From Treponema sp. (GTDB lineage Bacteria; Spirochaetota; Spirochaetia; Treponematales; Treponemataceae), in NCBI GenBank assembly GCA_017934745.1, contig JAGBIY010000012.1, positions 1 to 64,000 of the forward strand: 64,000 bases of DNA, written 5' to 3'. This document shows, piece after piece, positions 59,375 through 64,000 of this stretch (position 1 is its first letter; every line of letters begins with the position of its first letter). Below the pieces are notes generated by a model that had not been told where the DNA came from, did not search any database, and saw nothing but the letters and a program-made list of their open reading frames with translations. The position numbers were made by a program, and so were the translations under genes.

Positions 59375-59404
59375 TTGACCGATTCTTTTGAAAAATGCTA
59401 TTAT
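59375..59404 (+). promoter_or_regulatory. rpsF operon promoter
   Basis: TTGACC (59375-59380), 18-nt spacer, TATTAT (59399-59404). A leader of about 55 nt follows, with a hairpin GAAGTTGC-GTAT-GCGACTTC (59420-59439) that may be a ribosomal-protein binding site. Confidence 0.7.
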
Positions 59405-59466
59405 CTTAGAACACCCCTTGAAGTTGCGTATGCGACTTCCAAATGTCCATAAGGAGAACATACAAG

Positions 59467-59754
59467 ATGAATAAGTATGAACTCATGACTATCTATCCTA
59501 CAGAGGATGAGAAGTTCAAAGCAGGAACGGACGCAGTTCGTTCAATTTTGGCGCAGTTCGGTGCCACAATCGATGAAGAGAAACCTTACGGTGACCGCGA
59601 CTTGACTTACGAAGTCAAGAAGCAGACACGCGGCCGCTTCCTTCTTTTCAAGGTTTCGGTAAGCCCAGCGAAGATTTCAGAAATCAACGCGCAGTTCAAG
59701 TTGACAAAAGAGCTCCTCAAGTCTCTTTTCGTCAAGATTGATGTCAAGAACTAA
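59467..59754 (+). CDS. rpsF: 30S ribosomal protein S6
   Basis: This is a 95-residue S6 protein: MNKYELMTIYPTEDEKFKAGTDAVRSIL, then YGDRDLTYEVKKQTRGRFLLFKV and LTKELLKSLFVKI. It binds S18 on the platform of the small subunit. The start at 59467 is chosen because AAGGAG lies 8 bases upstream. First gene of rpsF-ssb-rpsR-rplI-dnaB, a common order. Confidence 0.97.
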   Translation: MNKYELMTIYPTEDEKFKAGTDAVRSILAQFGATIDEEKPYGDRDLTYEVKKQTRGRFLLFKVSVSPAKISEINAQFKLTKELLKSLFVKIDVKN

Positions 59755-59812
59755 AAACTGAATCAACCCAAAAGCCAGACTAAAAAGCATTTCTAAGGAG
59801 ATTTTGTAGCAA

Positions 59813-60358
59813 ATGAGAGATTTGAATACCGTTGTTATTATTGGTCGCTTGTCTCGCGATTTGAATCCAAGCGATTCCCGCGAGTTTGCCTACACTCCGA
59901 ATGGCTTTGCCCGCGCCAACATCAGCGTCGCTGTGAATACGAGCCGGAAGAATGGTGACCAGTGGGTTGAAGAAGCGAATTTTTTCAATGTGACTATTTT
60001 TGGAAAGCCTGCCGAGAACCTGAAGCCGTACCTCACAAAAGGCAAGCAGGTCGTCGTGGAGGGAAGCCTCAAGCAGGATCGCTGGCAGGACAAAGAGACT
60101 GGAAAGACCCGCGAGAGGGTTTACATTCTTGCGAACAACATTCAGTTGCTTGGTTCTTCTGGAGCTGGTCAAAGAACGGAGGGGGGCTATCAACAGCCCG
60201 CAGCGGGTGCTACTCCTGGCTATCAGCCGATGAACAATGCTCCACAGGGATTTCAGAATGCCGCTCCTCAGCAGTCTTATCAGGGTGGTTATCAGCCGCA
60301 GCCTTCCGGTGGCGGTTATAACGACATGGACAACTTCCCGGATGAAGTTCCGTTCTAA
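59813..60358 (+). CDS. ssb: Single-stranded DNA-binding protein
   Basis: This is a 181-residue SSB with an OB-fold domain (1-112: NTVVIIGRLSRDLN, WVEEANFFNVTIFGKPAENLKPYLTKGKQVVVEGSL), a flexible Gln/Gly/Pro-rich tail, and the acidic tip MDNFPDEVPF that recruits partner proteins. Third-codon use in this operon is softer than in many neighbours, which is normal for highly expressed genes. Confidence 0.97.
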   Translation: MRDLNTVVIIGRLSRDLNPSDSREFAYTPNGFARANISVAVNTSRKNGDQWVEEANFFNVTIFGKPAENLKPYLTKGKQVVVEGSLKQDRWQDKETGKTRERVYILANNIQLLGSSGAGQRTEGGYQQPAAGATPGYQPMNNAPQGFQNAAPQQSYQGGYQPQPSGGGYNDMDNFPDEVPF

Positions 60359-60395
60359 TTAGTCACTACAACAAAAACAATCACAGGAGACAAAT

Positions 60396-60722
60396 ATGTC
60401 AGACGAAGTTGCAACAAACGAAGTTGATCAGAAAGTAAATTCTGAAGTTGATACACAGGCTGCAGATGGTCGCGACGGCGATGAGCGCGCACCAAGGGGA
60501 AGGGGAAAGACTTTCTTCAGAAAGAAGGTCTGCCGCTTCTGCTCAAACAAGTCTTTGATAATCGATTACAAGGACGCGGACAATCTCAAGCGTTTCACGA
60601 CAGAGCGCGGCAAGATTCTCCCTCGCCGCATCACAGGAACTTGCGCTAAGCACCAGAGAGAAATCACTGTCGCCATCAAGCGCGCCCGCAACATCTGCTT
60701 GTTGCCGTTCGTTGCGGAGTAA
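60396..60722 (+). CDS. rpsR: 30S ribosomal protein S18
   Basis: This is a 108-residue S18: the core begins about residue 38 ([67 protein letters not shown]). An acidic/Arg N-terminal extension of about 35 residues ([15 protein letters not shown]...) is longer than in E. coli S18 (75 residues). AGGAGA lies before the ATG. Confidence 0.96.
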   Translation: MSDEVATNEVDQKVNSEVDTQAADGRDGDERAPRGRGKTFFRKKVCRFCSNKSLIIDYKDADNLKRFTTERGKILPRRITGTCAKHQREITVAIKRARNICLLPFVAE

Positions 60723-60801
60723 TCGCGTTTTTTTTCCATGTGCACGGCGATCCAACTCCTGGTGACGCTGTGCATGAATCTTTTTTAATAGGAGCTTGAA
60801 A

Positions 60802-61320
60802 ATGAAAGTTATTCTTAATGATGATGTGAAACACCTCGGCGAGAAAGGTGATGTGAAAAATGTAGCCAACGGCTACGCTCGCAACTATCTTTTCCCACGT
60901 TCTTTGGCAGTCGCTTACACAAAGGCGAACGTTGCTTACTTCGAGTCAATCAAGGACGAAATCGCAGCCCGCAAAGAGCAGAAGAGAAAGGATGCCGCCT
61001 CTTTGAAGGACAAGCTCGAAGCTCTCGATGTAGAACTCGCAGTTCCAGCCGGAGCGAACGGAAAATTGTACGGAGCCGTCACTGCCCAGACAATCGCTGA
61101 TTTTTTGGCGAAAAACGGTTTCGAGATTGAGAAGAAGCGCATCGACGTACAGGGTGTCGCAATCAAGTCTGTAGGAAACTACAAGGCTTCTGTTCACCTC
61201 TATGAGTCTCAGGTCGCTGAACTCAAGATCGTCGTGAAAGCCCAGAGCGACGATGCCGCAAAGGCAGCTGCCGCTGAAGTGAAATCAGAAGAGGCTTCTG
61301 CCGAGGCTAAAGCTGAATAG
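60802..61320 (+). CDS. rplI: 50S ribosomal protein L9
   Basis: This is a 172-residue L9: MKVILNDDVKHLGEKGDVKNVANGYARNYLFPRSLA (RNA-binding N domain), the long helix with AARKEQKRKDAAS, and the C domain GKLYGAVTAQTIADFLAKNGFEIEKKRI. An Ala/Glu/Lys tail of about 25 residues is extra. The ATG at 60802 follows GGAG by 7 bases; a TTG two codons upstream is less likely. A terminator follows the gene. Confidence 0.96.
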   Translation: MKVILNDDVKHLGEKGDVKNVANGYARNYLFPRSLAVAYTKANVAYFESIKDEIAARKEQKRKDAASLKDKLEALDVELAVPAGANGKLYGAVTAQTIADFLAKNGFEIEKKRIDVQGVAIKSVGNYKASVHLYESQVAELKIVVKAQSDDAAKAAAAEVKSEEASAEAKAE

Positions 61321-61353
61321 TTCTTTGTCATAGAAATCAATTTTTGATTTTGC

Positions 61354-61391
61354 AAGGGTCATTGGGGTTTTCTGATGACCCTTATTTTTTT
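61354..61391 (+). terminator. Terminator after rplI
   Basis: AAGGGTCAT (61354-61362) pairs with ATGACCCTT (61375-61383), followed by T-rich sequence. dnaB starts 29 bp later and must rely on readthrough or its own promoter. Confidence 0.85.
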
Positions 61392-61419
61392 CTTCAAATA
61401 GAAAGGAGGCGCCGAAATT

Positions 61420-62832
61420 ATGGAAAACAAGTTGAAAGACACTGTTCCACCGCACAACATAGAAGCCGAGAAAGCGACTTTGGGTGCGATGTTGCTTGAT
61501 TGGGATTCCATCAGTTCTGTCATAATGCTGCTGAGGGCATCTGATTTTTACACGCAGCAGAATCAAGTTGTTTTTGAAAGTTTGGCGGCCCTTTCGTATC
61601 AAGGCGTGAAAGGCGACACCCTGACGCTTCTCGGTGAGTTGACCCGAAACGGAAAACTTGACCAGGCGGGTGGAGCCGCGTACATTTCGTCGCTCACGAA
61701 TGTCGTTCCGACGAGCGCGAACATCGAATACTACGCCAGAATCGTCAAGGATTTGTCCACCAGGCGGAGCCTCATCAAGATTTCCTCGGAAGTGAAAGCG
61801 GACGCATTCGATGAGTCCCGCGACAGCCGCTTGATTCTCGATTCCGCAGAGAAAAAGATTTTCGCTTTGTCCGACATGGACCAGTCCAGCCCAATCCACA
61901 CCATGCTCGACATTGTTCCTCGCTCTCTTGAAAGCATTCAGCTCCACTATGCGAACAAGCAGTCGTTCACCGGCATTCCGAGCGGGTTCGCGAAACTGGA
62001 CAGCATGACGAGCGGATTTCAGAATTCCGAGTTCATAGTTATCGGAGCGCGCCCGTCAATGGGTAAGACCGCCCTCGCGTTGAACATGATGGAGCACATC
62101 GCTTTGGAGATGAAGATTCCTTGCGGATTCTTCTCTTTGGAAATGTCATACGAGCAAATCGGACAGCGCATCCTCTCCCAAGTCGGACACGTTCCCGGAA
62201 CGAAACTCCGCGACGGAACTATGAAACTTGACGAGTTGCAGAAACTTCAGGTCGCTGCGGCAAGGTGCTACGACGCTCCGTTGTACATAATCGACACTCC
62301 AAACATGCAGCTCATAGAACTCAGGGCGATGGCGAGGCGGCTCAAGCAGAAGAACGACGTAAAAATCATATTCATCGACTATATCGGACTCATCTCAACT
62401 GAGAATTCCCAGTCCGCTGTCTATGAGCAGGTTTCGGAAATATCGAAGTCCCTCAAATCCCTCGCCCGCGAGTTGAACATTCCCATCGTCGCGCTCTGTC
62501 AGGTTTCGCGCGACGCCGAAGGAAACGAGCCGAACCTCGCTCAGCTCCGCGGTTCCGGTTCCATAGAGCAGGACGCGGACGTCGTAATGTTCATTCATCG
62601 AGAGAGGAAAAAGCAGGAGGACGGTGAAATGCAGGCTGTGCAGGACGCTAAACTCATAGTCGCCAAGCAGCGAAACGGTCCTATCGGAGATGTCCCTCTG
62701 TTGTTCCTGTCGGCGTTCACAAGGTTCGAGAACAAGACTATGGAAGGGGAACGTGCGCCTGCGAAAGTCTCCGTGCCAATTCAGGACGAGGCTCCGTTCG
62801 GCGATGCTGCGCAACCGGCTCCGTCCGTTTAG
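61420..62832 (+). CDS. dnaB: Replicative DNA helicase DnaB
   Basis: This is a 470-residue hexameric helicase that opens the fork. The N-terminal domain has VPPHNIEAEKATLGAMLLDWDSI. The RecA-like ATPase has GARPSMGKTALALNM (Walker A, about residue 208), GFFSLEMSYEQIGQRIL, IIFIDYIGLI (Walker B), and QVSRDAEGNEPNLAQLRGSGSIEQDADVVMFIHRE. No intein is present. GAAAGGAGG lies 11 bases before the ATG. With a DciA-like gene near the origin, that protein is the likely loader. Confidence 0.97.
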   Translation: MENKLKDTVPPHNIEAEKATLGAMLLDWDSISSVIMLLRASDFYTQQNQVVFESLAALSYQGVKGDTLTLLGELTRNGKLDQAGGAAYISSLTNVVPTSANIEYYARIVKDLSTRRSLIKISSEVKADAFDESRDSRLILDSAEKKIFALSDMDQSSPIHTMLDIVPRSLESIQLHYANKQSFTGIPSGFAKLDSMTSGFQNSEFIVIGARPSMGKTALALNMMEHIALEMKIPCGFFSLEMSYEQIGQRILSQVGHVPGTKLRDGTMKLDELQKLQVAAARCYDAPLYIIDTPNMQLIELRAMARRLKQKNDVKIIFIDYIGLISTENSQSAVYEQVSEISKSLKSLARELNIPIVALCQVSRDAEGNEPNLAQLRGSGSIEQDADVVMFIHRERKKQEDGEMQAVQDAKLIVAKQRNGPIGDVPLLFLSAFTRFENKTMEGERAPAKVSVPIQDEAPFGDAAQPAPSV

Positions 62833-62905
62833 TCGAGTCTTTGAGTTTTTTTGAGCGTAGATCCGCCTTGTTTCTCGGTGAAAATGCTAATTTCCACAAC
62901 GAATA

Positions 62906-62985
62906 TTAAGGTGAAATCAATTTTTAGTAAAATTCACTTTAAAATCCTAATATTTTCTGAATTTTATCTAATTTTCAGATATACT
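62906..62985 (+). promoter_or_regulatory. Control region of the ankyrin gene
   Basis: There are two imperfect inverted repeats: TTAAGGTGAA (62906-62915) with TTCACTTTAA (62933-62942), and TCTGAA (62956-62961) with TTCAGA (62974-62979). TATACT (62980-62985) is the likely -10. Confidence 0.5.
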
Positions 62986-63014
62986 AGCCTTGTTTGTGAT
63001 AAATCGAGGAGCGT

Positions 63015-63788
63015 ATGGAAACTGTTTTTGCGTTTGCTTTTTCTGGTGTTTGTGGATTGCTTATGGCGGTTCTAGTCTTTGCGGGAGTTTGCCTGCGGAA
63101 AAAGCACAAGTCGCTTTCGTTCGCTTCATTCGTTTTTGCGGGAATCTTTTTCCTGCCGGTCGCTTTTTTCATTTTCACGCTGGCTACTGGCATAGTTGGC
63201 GGCGGAAAATTCAAAAGCGAATACGCGGCGGAAAACGGAAAGCTTTTCGCCGAGCTTGAGTACGGAAATAGAAAATCGATTTTGCGGGAAGTCTCAAAGA
63301 CGGATGATTTGAACGTGTTCGACAAGAATGGAGAGACACCGCTCACGATTGCCTGTCAAAAATGCTGCATCTACGTGGTCGATGCGATGGCGTCGAAAGG
63401 TGCCGATACGAATTTGAAGAACGCTGGCGGATCGTCTCCTCTCCATTTCGCAGTTTCTGGAATCAACGCAGATTCTTCAATCGTCGAGTGTCTCGTGAAA
63501 AACGGAGCCGATGTGGACTGTCAGGACAAGGACGGAAATACGCCGCTTATGCTTTTTGTCATGAACGGAAGCCATTCCGAAAACATCGCCGACATCCTGC
63601 TGGCAGCCGGGTGCGACACTTCCTTGAGAAACATGAAGGGGGAAAATGTCTCCGACATCATACATGGCATGATTGAAGAGGAACGCATCCTGCACGAAAA
63701 TCACCAGAGTCCTGAACCGAATTTGGAAGACAATCCAAGCTACAAGTTCTACAAAACGCTGCTCGAAAAAATCGATGCGCCAAAGTGA
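63015..63788 (+). CDS. Membrane-anchored ankyrin-repeat protein
   Basis: This is a 257-residue protein with two N-terminal membrane helices (about 5-27 and 33-62, LSFASFVFAGIFFLPVAFFIFTLATGIVGGG), followed by three or four ankyrin repeats (about 95-220: NVFDKNGETPLTIACQKCCIYVVDAMASKGADTNLKNAGGSSPLHFAVS, ADVDCQDKDGNTPLMLFV) and a short charged end. The ankyrin part faces the cytoplasm if the termini lie inside. Partner unknown. GAGGAG lies 4 bases before the ATG. It converges on the HD-GYP gene with a 6-bp gap. Confidence 0.88.
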   Translation: METVFAFAFSGVCGLLMAVLVFAGVCLRKKHKSLSFASFVFAGIFFLPVAFFIFTLATGIVGGGKFKSEYAAENGKLFAELEYGNRKSILREVSKTDDLNVFDKNGETPLTIACQKCCIYVVDAMASKGADTNLKNAGGSSPLHFAVSGINADSSIVECLVKNGADVDCQDKDGNTPLMLFVMNGSHSENIADILLAAGCDTSLRNMKGENVSDIIHGMIEEERILHENHQSPEPNLEDNPSYKFYKTLLEKIDAPK

Positions 63789-63794
63789 TTTTTT

Positions 63795-64000
63795 TCAGGC
63801 CATGGCCGCTTCGTACGGGTCTTCAATCTGTTCCTGCATCCTGTAACCTTTGTCCGCATCTATCATCGCTACCATTATGCTTGCGTATACTGGGTCGAAC
63901 TGCGTCCCCATTCCCCTCACTATTTCAGCCCGGACGACTTTCTGCGGCAGGGTGGAGCGGTAGCTTCTCTTGCTTGTCATCGCGTCGTATGTGTCGGCGA
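63795..64000 (-). CDS. HD-GYP domain protein, C-terminal end (partial)
   Basis: The frame is open to the right edge of the window, so only the last 68 codons are seen: ADTYDAMTSKRSYRSTLPQKVVRAEIVRGMGTQFDP, the closing part of an HD-GYP cyclic di-GMP phosphodiesterase, followed by a short tail VYASIMVAMIDADKGYRMQEQIEDPYEAAMA. The catalytic HD and GYP motifs lie outside. With two GGDEF genes in the window, both synthesis and breakdown of cyclic di-GMP are encoded here. Confidence 0.85.
   Translation of the reverse strand, partial: ADTYDAMTSKRSYRSTLPQKVVRAEIVRGMGTQFDPVYASIMVAMIDADKGYRMQEQIEDPYEAAMA

Overview
The window looks like chromosome from a free-living or gut/rumen Treponema (Spirochaetota). 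Evidence is a P83/100-family antigen, a lipoprotein that fuses a cyclophilin to an FKBP (a layout known from treponemes), many small lipoproteins, and a dnaN-recF-DUF721 order next to dnaA and gyrB. GH43 xylosidase, uronate isomerase and AdhE point to fermentation of plant polysaccharides. The species is inferred, not proven.

Layout. 1-342: right part of a structured repeat, then a DUF805 gene. 0.7-4.4 kb: trkH-trkA-HAD, overlapping stop to start. 4.4-6.9 kb: hrpB, carrying two clusters of DnaA-box sequence. 6.9-14.2 kb (all minus): thyX, adhE, GH43, cyclophilin-FKBP lipoprotein and a secreted protein. 14.2-23 kb: the replication-origin block on the minus strand (dnaA, dnaN, recF, dciA-like, rpmH, rnpA, yidD, yidC, jag), with gyrB-gyrA diverging at 23-27.5 kb. 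The 688-bp dnaA-dnaN gap is AT-rich and is the best oriC candidate. Three parS-like sites lie at 27.66, 27.69 and 30.2 kb. 27.7-31.5 kb: a 1097-aa membrane-anchored beta-helix protein and a small membrane protein. 31.7-34.6 kb: an accessory island (SHOCT-domain proteins, lipoprotein, XRE regulator with twin operators, palindromic repeat). 34.7-43.3 kb: uxaC, a VUT transporter, an amidase, an AAA/PD-DExK protein and two Cache-GGDEF genes, one of them split by a frameshift. 43.4-45.1 kb: ung, whose 3' end is duplicated around an inserted PD-(D/E)XK transposase-family gene. 45.3-49.9 kb: DUF2798, yhbY, nudix, murE, a YoeB toxin module flanked by a duplicated promoter, and a lipoprotein. 49.9-57 kb: a second copy of the structured repeat and a cell-envelope cluster (P83/100, two small exported proteins, protease/beta-barrel fusion), tRNA-Glu, and a beta-propeller protein. 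57-64 kb: RlmD-like methyltransferase, tcdA, the rpsF-ssb-rpsR-rplI-dnaB operon, an ankyrin protein and the end of an HD-GYP gene.

Main unexplained signals: (1) a roughly 186-bp terminal-inverted-repeat element in two copies whose inner stem has changed by compensatory double substitutions; (2) at least nine genes with no Shine-Dalgarno and a -10 box 6-8 nt before the start codon, which suggests widespread leaderless transcription, including dnaA; (3) DnaA-box clusters written into hrpB as a repeated YPQSIHK peptide; (4) a diguanylate cyclase split exactly at an in-phase A-AAA-AAG slippery heptamer; (5) two genes or modules (PD-DExK, YoeB) each bracketed by a direct duplication of neighbouring sequence.
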